NCBI GenBank assembly: GCA_964016885.1 | Contig: OZ024744.1 | Span: forward strand, 29,415,108 to 29,479,107 | Source: Eledone cirrhosa | Taxonomy: Eukaryota; Mollusca; Cephalopoda; Octopoda; Eledonidae | DNA length: 64,000 nucleotides | Direction: 5' to 3' | In this document: piece after piece, positions 41,101-59,100 of the stretch | How the letters are laid out: each line of letters starts with the position of its first letter | Position numbering within the stretch: position 1 is the stretch's first letter | Translations under genes and position numbers: made by a program | The notes under the pieces: generated by a model | Database searches by the model: none | Told to the model about the DNA's origin: nothing | Seen by the model: only the letters and a program-made list of their open reading frames with translations

Positions 41101-44100
41101 ACCCCACACCACATTACACCACACTACACCACACTACACCAACGAGACCACACCACACCAAACTACACTAAACCACACTACACTACACCACACCAGACCA
41201 CACCAGAATACACCACACTACACCACTCCACACCACAACCACACCAGACCACACCACACCACACTACACTACACCACAACACACCACACCAAACTACACA
41301 AAACCACACCAGACCCTACCACACTACACCACACCACTCTACACCACAATACACCACACTACACCACACTACACCACACTACACCACACCACACCACACC
41401 ACACCACACTACACTACACCACACCACACTACACCACACCACACCACACCACACTACACCACACTACACCACACCACACCACACTACACTACACCACACC
41501 ACACTACACTACACCACACCACACCACACCACACTACACTACAGCACACCACACCTGACCACACCACACTACACCACACTACACCACTCCACACCACGCC
41601 ACAGCACACCACACTACACCACACCTAGACCAGACCACACCACACTACACCACAATACATCACACCTACACCAGACCAAACCACACCACACCACACTACA
41701 CTACACCACACCACACTACACCACACCACACCAGACCACACCGCACAACACCACACTACACCACACCACACCACACTACACCACACTACACCACACCAGA
41801 CCACACCACACCAGACTACACCACACTACAGCACACTACACCAAACTACACCACATTAAACCACACCACACCACACTACACCACACAACACTACACCACA
41901 CCACACCTGACCACACCACACTACACCACACTACACCAGAGCACACGACACTACACTCCACCACACTACACCACACCACACCAGACCACACCACACTACA
42001 CGAGACCACACCACACTACACCACACTACACCAAACCACACCACACCACACTAAACCAGACCTCAACACACTACACTACACTACACCACACCACACTACA
42101 CTACACCAGACCAATCCACACTACACCGCACTACACCACACCACACCACACCATACCACACCACACTACACCACACTACACCACACTACACCACACTAAA
42201 CCACACTGCACCACACTACAGCACACTACACCAGACCACACCACACTACACTACACCACACTACACTACACCACACTACACCAGACTACACCACGCTACA
42301 CCACACTACACCACACCACACCACACCACACCAAACCGCACTACACTACACCACACCACACGACACCACACCAGACCACACCACACTACACCACACTACA
42401 CTACACCACACCACACCACACTACACCATACCACACCAGACCACACCACACTACACCACACTACACCACACCACACCACACTACACTACACCACACTACA
42501 CCAGACCACAACACACTACACTACACCGCACCACACCACACCACACTACACCAGACCAATCCACACTAAACTACACCACACTACACCAGACCACAACATA
42601 CTACACCACACTACACCACACCACACAACACAAGACCACACCACACCACACCACACCACACCACACCACACTAGACTACACTACACTACACTACACTACA
42701 CCACACCACACACACACTAAACCACACTACACCACACTACACCACACTACACAAGACCACACCACACCACAATGCACTACACCGGACCACACCACACTAC
42801 AGCACACTACACCACACTACAATACAGAACACCACACCACACTACACCACACTGCACCAGACCATACCAAACCACACCACACTACACCACACCACACTAC
42901 ACCAGACCACACCACACTGCACCACACTATACCACACCACACTACACCACACCACACCACACTACACCACACCAGACCACACCACACTACACCACACTAC
43001 ACCACACCACACTACACCACACTACACCACACCAGACCACACCACAGCACTCTAGACTACACCACACTACAACACACTACACCACATCACACCACAATAC
43101 AGCACACTACACCAAACTACACCACATTACACCACACCACACCACAATACACCACACCAGACCACACCACACTACACCACACTACACCACACCACACCAC
43201 ACTACACTACACCACACTACACCATACCACACCACACCACACCACACTACACAAGAGCACACCACACTACACCACACCACACCACACTACACTACACCAC
43301 ACTACACCAAACCACACCACACTACACCAGACCACAACACACTACACCACACTACACTACATCACACCACCACAACACACTACACGAGACCACTCCACAC
43401 TACACCACACTACACCACGCCACACTATACTACACAACACCACACAACACCACACCACACCACACCACACCACACCATACCACACCACACCACACCACAG
43501 CACACTACACCACACTACACCACACTACACCACACCACACCACACTAAACCACACTACATCACACTACACCACACTACACCATACTACACCACACTACAC
43601 CAGACCACACCACCCACACTACACTACACCAGACCACACCACACTACAACACACTACACCACACTGCACTACACTACACCACACCAGACCACACCACACT
43701 ACACCACACCACACTACACCACACCACAACACACTACAACACACTACACCACACCACACCACACCAAACCAGACCAGACCACACCACACTACAGCACACC
43801 ACACCACACCACACCACACTACACCACAATACACAACACTACACCAGACCACACCACACCACACTACACTACACCACACCACACTACTCTACACCACACC
43901 ACACCAGACCACACCACGCTACACCACACTACACCACAGCACACCCCACCACACTACACCACACTACACCACACTTCACCAGACCACACCACACTACACT
44001 ACACCACACTACACTACACCACACCACACCACACCACACCACACCACACCACACCACACTACACCACATAAAGCTACACCAGACCACACCACACCACACC

Positions 44101-44389
44101 ACACCACACCACACCACACCACACTACACCACATAAAGCTACACCAGACCACACCACACTACACCACACCACACCACATCACACAACACCACACCACACT
44201 ACACCATACCAAACCTGACCACATCACACCACACCACACCAAACCAGACCACACCACACCACACCACACCACACCACACCACACTACACCGCATAAAGCT
44301 ACAGCAGACCACACCACACTACACCACACCACACCACATCACACAACACTACACCGCACTATAGCACACCAAACCACACTACACCACAC

Positions 44390-45480
44390 TACACCACACT
44401 ACACCAGACCACACCACACCACACTACACTACACCACACCACACTACTCTACACCACACCTCACCAGACCACACCACGCTACACGACACTACACCACAGC
44501 ACACCACACCACACTACACCACACTACACCACACTACACCAGACCACACCACACTACACTACACCACACTACACTACACCACACCACACCACACCACACC
44601 ACACCACACTACACCACATAAAGCTACACCAGACCACACCACACTACACCACACCACACCACACTACACAACACCACACCACACTACACCAGACCACACC
44701 ACACTACACCACACTACACCATACCACACCACACCACTCCACACCAAACAACACCACACTTCCCCACACCACACTACACCACGATACACCACACCAGACC
44801 AGACCACACCACACCACACAACCCCACACCACACAACACCACACTACACCACACTACACCACACTACATGACACTACACCACACTACATGACAATACACC
44901 ATACTACACACATTATACCACAATACACCACGCTACACCACACTATGCCGCACTAAACCACTCTATACTACACTATACCACACTGCACTACACTACACCA
45001 CACAAAACTACACTACACCACACTACACCAGACCACACCACACCACACTACACTACACCACACCACACTACTCTACACCACACCACGCCAGACCACACCA
45101 CGCTACACCACACTACACCACAGCACACCACACCACACTACACCACACTACACCACACTACACTACAACACACCACACCACACCACACCACACCACACTA
45201 CACCACATAAAGCTACACCAGACCACACCACACTACACCACACCACACCACACTACACTGCACCATACCACACTACACCAGACCACACCACACTACACCA
45301 CACTACACCATACCCCACCACACCACTACAGACCACACCACACCACACTTCCCCACACCACACTACACCACGATACACCACACCAGACCAGACCACACCA
45401 CACCACACAACACCACACTAGACCAAACTACACCATACTACATGACACTACACCACACTACATGACAATACACCAAAATA
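44390..45480. repeat. About 588-bp tandem duplication in satellite
   Basis: CCACATAAAGCTACACC occurs with AAGCT at 44621 and 45209, and TTCCCCACACCACACTACAC starts at 44760 and 45349. The offsets are 588 and 589 bp. Further AAGCT landmarks at about 44071, 44137 and 44297 show earlier, shorter duplications of the same block. Confidence 0.75.
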
Positions 45481-48264
45481 CACCACACGACACCAAATTA
45501 CACTATACACACTACACAACACTCCACCACACTATACCACACTACACCAAAGAACACGACATCAAACTACACCACACTACAACACATCACACTACACCAC
45601 ATTAGACCACACTACACTACACCACACTACAACACATTATACCACACCACACCATACTACACACATTATACCACAATACACCACGCTACACCACACTATG
45701 CCACACTAAACCACTCTACACTACACTATACCACGCTGCACTACACTACACCACACCAAACTACACAACACTACACGACACTATAACCCACCACACTACA
45801 CTACACCACACTACACTACAGTACACCACAATATACCATACTACACCACACTACAACACACTATACCACACTATACCACACCACACCAGACTACAGCACA
45901 CTACAGCACACTATATCACACTACACCACAATACACCACTCTACCCCACACTACACCACACCAACCACACTACACCAAACTACACTACACCACACTACAC
46001 CACATTACACCACACCACAGCACACTACACCATACTACACCACACCAAACTACACCAAACTACACTACACCAAACTACACAACACTACACTAAACTATAC
46101 TACACTACTCCACACTACACCATAGTACACCGCACTGCACCAAACCACACCACACCACACCACACCACACCACATTACACCATACTACACCACACTATAA
46201 CACACTACACCACACTATACCACACTACACTACACTACACCACAACTCCACACTACACGACACTACACCACACTACACCAAACTACACAACACTACACTA
46301 GACCACACCACACTACGCTACACCACACTATACCACATTACACCACACAATACCACACTACACTACATTACACCATACTACACTACACTACACCACAACA
46401 TACTATACCACACCACACCATACTACACCACACTATACCACACTACACCACACTACACCACAATATACCATACTAAACCACAATATTCTACACTATACCA
46501 CATTACACTACACTATACTAAACTACACCACACCAAATTACACCACGCTAAACCGCAGTATACCTCACTTCAGTACACTACACCACACTACACCACAGTA
46601 CGCCACAGTACACCACATTACGCCACACTACACCACAATACACAACACTACACCACTTTATACTACACTACACCACACTACACCACACAATACAACACTA
46701 CACTACACCACACCACAATACACCACACAACACAACAACACACTACACTGCAACAGACTACACAACACTACACGACACTACACCACAATACACCACACCA
46801 CACTACACCACACTACACCACACTACACCACACTACACGACACTATACCACACTACACCACACCACACCAGACTACAGCACACGACACAACATTATACCA
46901 CACTACACCACACTACATAACACAGTACACCACACTACACCGCACTATACGATAGTACACACACTACACCGCACTACACTACACCAAACTATACCCCACT
47001 ACACCACACCCCACTACACCACACCCCACTACACCACACTATACCACACTACACCACACTACACCACACTACACCACACTACACCACAATACATCACTAT
47101 ACAACGCTACACCAAACTATACTACACCCCACCCCACTACACCACACTACACCATACTACACCACACTACATGACACTACACCACACTACACCACACTCA
47201 ACCAAAATACTCGACAAGACACCACACCACACTACACCACACTATACCACACTACACCACACTACACCACACTACACCACAATACATCACTCTATACAAT
47301 ACTACACCAAACTATACTACACCACAACACAATACACCACACTACACCACACTACACCCCACTACACCACACTACATCACACTACACCACACCCAGATCA
47401 GACTACACCACACTACACCAGAATAGACTACACTATACCACAGCACACCACACTACACCACACGATACCACACGAAACCACACTACACCACAGTACACCG
47501 CACTATACCGCAGTACACCACACTCCACTACACAACACGACACCACACTACGCCACACTACACCACACTACACCACACTACACCACACTGCATCACTACA
47601 CAACACTACACCACACTACACCATACTACACTACAGTACACTACATTACACTACACTACACTACACTAAACTACACTACACTACAGTACACTACACAACA
47701 CTACAGCACACTACAGCACACGACAGCACACTACAGCACACTACACCAAACTACATTACACAAAACCCCACCAAACTACATCACACTACGCCATACTACA
47801 CCAAACTACACCACAACACACTACACCACACTACACAACACTACACCACACTTCACCGCAATATACCGCAGTACACCACACTCCACTACACCACACTACA
47901 CCACACTACGCAACACTAGACCACACTACATCACACTACACCACACGACACCACACCACGCCACACCACACTACAGCAAACTATACCACACTACACCATA
48001 CACCACTTCACTACACCACACTACACCAAACTGTACCACACTACACCACACCACACTGCACTACTACAGACAACACCAAACCACACTACCCAACACTAAA
48101 CCGTATTACACCAAACTATAAAACACTACACTACACCAAACTACACCACACTATACCACATCACATCACAATACACCACACTATAGCACACTACACCACA
48201 CTGCACCACACAATACCACACTACACTACACCACAATATACCAAAATACACCACACTACACCAC

Positions 48265-48530
48265 ACTAAACCACACAACACCACACAACACCACACTACA
48301 CCACACTACACCAAGCTACACCACACTTAAGCAGACTACACCAAACCACACTACACAATACCACGACAAACTACGCCACACTACACCACACTACACCACA
48401 CTAAACCACACAACACCACACAACACCACACTACACTACACTACACCAAGCTACACCACACTACACCACACTTAAGCAGACTACACCAAACCACACTACA
48501 CAATACCACGACAAACTACGCCATACTACA
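48265..48530. repeat. 145-bp tandem duplication in satellite
   Basis: CTTAAGCAGACTACACCAAA (48326 and 48471) and ACAATACCACGACAAACTAC are repeated at a 145-bp offset, with the same CACACAACACCACACAACAC lead sequence. Confidence 0.8.
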
Positions 48531-51500
48531 CGACACTACGCCACACAACACCACACTACACTACACTACACCACACCACACTACACTACACCAGATCACA
48601 CTACACTACACCACATTACACCACACTATACTACACTGCACCACACTACAACACAATATACCACACCATACTACACACACTATGCCACTCTACATCACGC
48701 TACACCACACTATCCACACTAAACCACTCTATACTACACTATACCACACTGCACTACACTACAGCACACTACACCACACTACACCACACTATACCCCACC
48801 ACACTACAGTACACCACACCACAGTACACCAGAGTATACCACACTACAACACACTATACCAAACTACACCACACCACACCAGACTACAGCACACTAGACC
48901 ATACTACACTACGCTACACCACACTATACTCCACCACACTACACTACAACAAACTACATCACACTATAGCACGCCATATCACAATACACCACACTATAGA
49001 CACTACACCACATTACACCACACTGTACCACACTAAACCACACTACAACACACTATACAACATTACACCACACCAAAATACAGCATACTACACCACACTA
49101 CACCACACTACACCACACCAAACCACACTACACCAGACTACACCACACCACACTACACCATACTACACCACACCACACTACACCATACTACACCACACAA
49201 TACGACACCATACCACACTACACCACACTAGACCACACTGCACCAATACGCCACACCACACTGCACCACAACAGCACACTACACCACGCTACACCATACT
49301 ACACTACACCCCACCACACTACACTACACAGCATTACACTACACTACACCACATTACACCTCACCACATTACAACACACTATACCACCACAGTACACCAC
49401 ACTACACTACACCACACTACACCAAAATACACCACAACCCACCATATCACACCACACCACATTACACCATACTACACGACACTATACCACACTACACGCT
49501 ATACCACACTACACTACACTACACCACACAACTCCACATTACACGACACTACACAACACTACAGCACACTATACCACACTACACCACACTACACCACACT
49601 ACACTAGACCACACCACACTACGCTACACCATACTATACCACATCGCACTACACAACAAAACACCACATTACACCACACTATACCACACTAGACCACACT
49701 ATTCTACAATATACTACACTACACTATACCACACTACACTACACTACATTAAAACATACTACACTACACTACACCACACTACAACATACTATACCACACC
49801 ACACTTTACTGCACCACACTATAACACACTAAACCACGGTACACCACAATATACCACACTAAACCACAATATTCTACACTATACCACATTACACTACACT
49901 ATACTACACTACACCACACCAAAACTACACCATGCAACACCACAGTACACCACAGTACACCACACTACGCCACACTACACCACACTACACCACACTACAC
50001 AACACAAAACAACACTACATTACACCACACTACACCACACAACACAACAACACACTGCACTACACCAGACTACACAACACTACTACACTGCACCACACTA
50101 GACGAAACTATACGACAATACACCACACTATACCACACTACACCACACTACAAGACACTATACAACAGTACACAACACTATACGATAGTACACCACACTA
50201 CACCGCACTACACTACACCAAACTACACCACACTATACCACACCCCACTACGCCACACTACACCACACTATACCACACTACACCACACTACAATACACTA
50301 CACCACACTACACCTCACTACACCACAGTGCGCCACACTCCTCTACATCACACTATACCACATGACACGACACCACACTATGCCACACCACACTACACCA
50401 CAATACACCAAACTACACCACAATACACCACGCTATACCACACTACACCAGACTACACCACACTATACCGAACTACACTACACTACACCACACCAGAGTA
50501 CACCACACTACACCACACTATACAACCCTACAATACACCACACGACACTACACTATACAACACAACAACACACTACACTACACCAGACTACACAACACTA
50601 CACTACACTACACCACAATACAGCACACGACGCGACACCACACTACACCACACTACATGACATTACACCACACTACACGACACTACACCAAAATACACCA
50701 CACTACGAAACACTACACCACACTGTACCACACAACACCAGACTCCACCACACTACACCACAATACACCACAACACACTACACCACACTAGACTACACTA
50801 TACCACATTACACCACACTACACCACGCCACACTATACCACACTACACCACACCACACCACACTACACCACAATACACCACACTACACCACACTATACAA
50901 CACTACACTTCACCACACCACAGCAGACTACATCACACTACTCAACACTATACCACACTACACCACACTACACTACACCACATTACAGCACACTACACTA
51001 CACTACACTACACCACACTACAACACAATATACCACACCACACCATACTACACATATTATAACACACTACACCACCCTACACCACACTATACCACACTAA
51101 ACCACTCTATAGTACACGATACCACACTGCACTACACTACACCACACTACACCACACCAAACTACACCACACTATACCCCACTACACCACACTACACCAC
51201 ACCACACTATACCATACTACACCACTCTACACCACACTATACCACACTACACCAAACTGCACCACACAACTCGACACTACACGACTACACCACACTACAC
51301 CACACTACACCACACTACACCACACTACACCACACTACAATACACCACACTACGCTACACCACACTATACCACACCACACTACACAACACTATACCACAC
51401 TACACTACACTACATTACACCACACTACACCACACTACACCACACTACACCACAATACACCACAACACACTACACCATACTAGATCGCAACTTACCACAC

Positions 51501-53092
51501 TACACCACACTACACCACACCACACTACACCACACTATACCACACTACACGACACCACACTACACCATACTACGCCACACTACACCACAATACACCACAC
51601 TACATCACACTACACCACAACACACTACACTACACCAGACTACACTACACTACACCACACTACACCACACCACACTACACAACACTACACGAAACTATAC
51701 CACACTACACCACACTACACCACACTACACCACACCACACCAGAGTACATCACACTACACAACACTATAGCACACTAAACCACACTATACCACACTAAAC
51801 CACACTACACCGCACTATACGATAGTACACCACACTACACCGCACTACACTACACCACACTAAACCACACTACACCACACCCCACTACACCACACTACAA
51901 CACACTACACCACACTACATCACACTACACCACACTATACCACACCACACTACACCACAATACAACACAGTACACCACACTACACCACACTACACCAGAC
52001 TATACCACAATACACCACACGAAACTACACCACACTACACCACACTACACTATACCACACCACACTACACCACACTATACCACACAACACCACACTATAC
52101 CACACTACACCGCACTATAACGCAGTACACACACGCTACTGCACCACACTAAACCACACTAAACCACACAACACCACACTATACCACACTACACAACACC
52201 ACACAACTCAACACTACACATCACCGCACCACACTACACCACACTAGACCACACCACACTACACCACAATACACCACACTGTACCACACTGCACTACACT
52301 ACACTACATCACACTACACCACGCTACACCAGACTACACCAGACTAAAGCACACTACACCAAACTACACTACACAATACCACAACATACTACACCACACT
52401 ACAGCACAGTATGCCATACCACACCACACTACACCACACCACACTACACTACACTACACCAGATTACACTACACTATACCACACTACACCATACTAAACC
52501 ACACTAAACTACACCACATTACACCACACTACACTACACTACACCACACTACAACACAATATACCACACCACACCATACAACACACATTATACCACACTA
52601 CACCACCCTACACCACACTATACCACACTAAACCACCCTATAGTACACTATACCACACTGCATTACACCACACCACACTACACCACATCAAAGTACACCT
52701 CACTACACCACACTATACCCCACCACACTACACCATACTACACGACAGTACACCACACTACACCAGAATACACCACACCACACTACACCATGCTACACCA
52801 CACTACAGCACACTACACTACACCACATTACACCACAGTACATTACACTACATTACACTACAACACAATATACCACACTACACTACACTACACTACACTA
52901 CACCACACCACACTACCACACTACGCCACACCACACTACACTACACCACACTATACCCCACTACACTACACCACACTACACCACAATACACCACACCACA
53001 CTACACCATACTACACCACACTACACTGCATACTACGCCACACTACACCACACTGCACTCTACACCACACTACACCACGCTACACCACACCA

Positions 53093-53173
53093 CACTACAC
53101 TACACTACACTACACTACACTACACTACACTACACTACACTACACTACACTACACTACACTACACTACACTAC
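53093..53173. repeat. Homogeneous CACTA run
   Basis: About 16 identical CACTA pentamers within otherwise highly mutated satellite. Confidence 0.8.
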
Positions 53174-56100
53174 AACACACTACACCACCCTACACCACAC
53201 TACTGCACACTACACCAAACTACATTACATAAAACGCCACCAAACGACACGGCACTACACCACACTACGCCACACTAAACTATACTGCAGCAGACCACAG
53301 TACACCACACTGTACCACACAACACCACACTACACCACACTACACCGTACTATACCGCAGTACACCACACTCCATTACACCACACTACACGACATTACGC
53401 CACACTACACCACACTGCACCACACTACACCACACTACACTACACCACACAACACCACACCACACTACGCCACATTACACCACACTATACTACATTAAAA
53501 CACACAACACTACACTACACCACACTACACCAAACTGTACCTCACTACACCACACCACATTACACCACACTACACCACTCTACACTACACTAAAACACAC
53601 CACACCACACTACATCACACTACACTACACTACATTACAGCACACTACACTACACCACACTACAACACAATATACCACACCACATCATACTACACACACT
53701 ATACCACACTACACCACGCTAAACCACACTACACCACACTACAACACACTATACCACGCAACACGACACCACACGAGACTGCAGTACACTACACCACACT
53801 AGACGACACTACACCACACTATACCCCACCACACTATACTACACCACACTACACCACAGTACACAACGATATACCACACTACACCACACTACAACACACT
53901 ATACCACGCAACACAACACCACACGAGACTACAGTACACTACACCACACTAGACGACACTACACCACACTACACCACACTAGACGACACTACACCACACT
54001 ACACCACACTACACCACACCAAACCTCACTACACCACACTACACCACACCACACTACACCATACTACACCACACTATACAACACTATAACACACTACACC
54101 ACACTTCACCACACTGCACCACTACACCACAACACACTACACCACACTACACCATACTACACTACACTACATTACACTACACTACACTACACTACACTAC
54201 ACTACACCACACTACAACACACTACACCAAACTACATTACACAAACCCCACCAAACTACACCACACTACACCACACTGCACCACACTACCCCACACGACA
54301 CCACACTACACCACCCTACACCAACTACACCCCACTAAACCACACTACACCACGCTACACTACACCACACTACACCTAAACTACACTACACTACACTACA
54401 ACACACTATACCACCACACTACACTACACTACACTACAATACACTACACTACACCACACCACACTACACCACACTACACAGCACTAAAATACACCACACT
54501 ACGCTACACCACACTATACCACACCACACTACTCAAAACTACACCACACTACACCACACTATACCACACTACACCACACTATACCACACTACACTACACC
54601 ACATTACACCACACTACACCACACTACACCACACTACACCACACTATACCACAGAACACCACACTACACCACACTACACCAGACTATACCACAATACACC
54701 ACACGAAACTACACCACATTTCACCACACCCACATCAGACTACACCACACTACACCACACTACACCACACTACACCACACTACACGACACGACACCACAC
54801 TACACTATACCACACCACACAACACCACACTATACCACACTACAACTCAATATCACGCAGTACACACACCCTACTACACCACACTAAACCACACTACGTC
54901 ACACTACATCACACTATACAACACTACAACACACCTACACCACACTACACCACACAACATCACACCACACTGGGCCCCACTACACCACACTATACCACAC
55001 TACACCAAATAATAACACACTACACCACACCACATTACACCACACTACACCACTCTACACTACACCACACCGCCCTACACCACACTACATAACACTACAC
55101 TACACAACACGACACCAAACTACACCACACTACACTACACTACTACACACTACACGACACCACCTTACCCAAAACTACACCACATTACACCACACTATAC
55201 CACACTACACTAAACCAAACTACATCACAATATAGCGCACCATATCACAATACGCCACACTATAGCACACTACACCACACTACACCACACTATACCACAC
55301 TAAACCACACTACACCACACTACACCGAAATACACCAGACTACATCACACTAAACCACACAACACCACACTATACCAGACTACACTACACCACACAACTC
55401 AACACTATACATCACGGCACCACACTACACCACACTAGTCCACACCACACTACACCACAATACATCACACTGTACCACACTGCACTACACTACACCACAC
55501 TACAACACACTACACCACACTACACCACACTACACCACACTACAACAGACTAAAGCACACTACACCAAACTCCACTACACAATACCACAACATACTACAC
55601 CACACTACACGACAGTACACCACAATATACCACACTACACCACACTACACCACACCACACTAGACTACACTACACCAGACTACACTACACTGTACCACAC
55701 TACACCAAACTATACCACACTACACTACACCACATTACACTACACTACACTACACTACACTACACCACATTACAACACAATGTACCACACCACACCATAC
55801 TAAACACTTTATACCACACTACCCCACCCTACACCACACTATACCACACTAAACCACTCTATAGTACACTATACCACACTGCACTACACCACACCACACT
55901 ACACCACACCAAACTACACAACACTATACACCACTACACTACACCACACTATACCCCACTACTCTACACCACACTACACGACAGTACACCACAATATACC
56001 ACAGTACACCACTCTACAACACACTACACCACACGACACTACACCATACTACACCACTCTACACCACACTATACCACACTACACCAAACTGCACCACACA

Positions 56101-59100
56101 ACTCGACACTACACGACTACACCACCCTACACCACACTACACCACACTAAACCACACTACACCACACTAAAATACACAATACTACACCACACTTCACCAC
56201 ACTATAACACACTACACCACACTACACCACACTACACAACATTAAACCACACTATACCACACAACACCACTTTACACCACACTATACCACAATACGCCAC
56301 AACACACTACACCACACTAGACCACACTAAACCACACTAAACCACACTACACCAAAGCACACCACACCACACCACACCACACTACACCACACTATACCAC
56401 ACTACACCACACCACACTACACCACACTACACCACACTACTCCACAATACACCTCACTACACCACACTATACAACACTACACTACACCACACCACACTAC
56501 ATCACTCTACACCACAACACACTACACTACACCAGACTACACAACACTACACCGCAGTACACCACACTACACGAAATTATACCACACTACACGACACTAT
56601 ACCACACTACACCACACCACACCAGACCTACATCACACTACACAACACTATACCACACTACACCACGCTACATTACACCACACTATACCACACTACACCA
56701 CATCCACTACACCACACTACAACACACTACACCACACTATATCACACTACACCACACTATACCAGACTACACCACAATACAACACACTACACCCCTCTAC
56801 GCCAGAGTACACCACACTCCACTACACCACACTACACCACACAACACGACACCACACCACAGCACACTATACCACACTACACCACCCTAAAGTACACAAC
56901 ACTACACCACACTACACGACACTACACCACTCTACACAACACTACACCAAACTATACTACCCCACACGCCACTACACCAAAATATACCACACAGCAACAC
57001 TCTATACCAAACTACACCACACTACACCACACTACACCACATTACACCACACTACACCACACTACACCACACTACACTAGACTACATGACACTACACCAG
57101 ACTACACGACACTACACCAAAATGCACCACAGGACACCAAACAACACTATACCCACTACACAACACTATACCACACTACACCACAACACACTACACCACA
57201 CTACACCAGATTACACCACACTACACCCAACTACACCACACTAGAGCACACTACATCACCCTATACCACACTACACCAAACTACACCACACTACACTAGA
57301 CTATACCACAATACAACACACGAAACTTCTCCACACTACACAGCACTATACCACAGTACATCACACCCCACTACACCACACTACACCACACTACACCACA
57401 CTACACTATACCACACCACACTACACCACACTATACCACACTACGCCACACTACACCACACTATACCTCACAACACCACAATATACCACACTACACTGCA
57501 CTATAACGCAGTACACACCCCTTACTACACCATACTACACCACACTACACCAAACTACACCACACAACACAACACCACACCACACTACGCCACACTACAC
57601 CACACTATACCACACTACACCAAATAATACCACACTACACCACACCACATTACACCACACTACTCCACTCTACACTACAGTACACTACACCACACTACTT
57701 AACACTACACTACTCAACACGACACCAAACTACAGCACACTACATTACTACACACTACACGACACCACACTACCCAAAACTACACCACATTACACCTCAC
57801 TATACCACACTACACTACACCACACTACACCTCACTATACCACACTACACCACACTGCACCAAACTACACCACACTACGCAACACTATACCACACTACAC
57901 CACACTGCACCAAACTACACCACACTACGCAACACTATACCACACTATACCTCACTGCACCACTACACCACGCTACACCAAACTAAACCAAACTACCCTA
58001 CACTACACCACACTACAACACACTACACCACCCTACAGCACACTACAGTACACTACACTACACCACACTACATCTACACTACACTACACTACACCTCACT
58101 ACAACACACCACACTACACCACATCACCCCACACACACCACACTACACCACACTATAACACATCACACCACACTACACCACACTACACAACACTACACCA
58201 AACTATACTACACTACACCACACTACACCACAGTACACCACTCCACACCACGCCACACCACACCACACTTTACCACACTACAAAACACTACACCAAAATA
58301 CACTACACCACACCAGAGCACATTACACCACACTATACAACAATACACCACAGTATACCACACTGCACTATACCACACAAATCCACACTACACGACTACA
58401 CCACACTACACCACACTACACTACACCACACTACGCTACACCACACTATACGACACCACACTACACAACACTACACCACACTACACCACACTATACCACA
58501 CTACACTACACTAAACCACACTACAAAACAATATACCACACTATACCACACTACACCACACTGCACCAGACTACACCACACTAGACCACACCAGACCACA
58601 CTACACTACACCATACTACACGACAGTAGACCACAATATACCACACTACACCGCACTACAACACACTATACCACACTACACCACACCATACTACACCACA
58701 CTACACCACACCACACTACACCACACTACACCACACTACACCACACTACACTACACCACACAGCTCTACACGACACTACACCACAATACACTACACCACA
58801 CTACGCTACACCACACTATACCACACCACACTACACCAAACTACACCACACTACACCACCCTATACCACACTATACCACACTACACCACACCACACTACA
58901 CCACACTACACCACACTATACCACACAACACCGCACTACACCACACTATACCAAAATACACCACAACACACCACACTAGACCACAATACAACACACCACA
59001 CTATACCACGCTACACCACACCACAGTACACCACACTTCACCACAATACACCAAACCACACCACACTACACCACACTAAACCACACTATGCCACATTACA

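Noticed and set aside
40799..44117. Cys/Val/Trp-rich minus-strand frames
   Set aside because: They are readings of the TGTGG complement of CACCA tracts, open only where CACTA (which yields TAG) happens to be out of phase.
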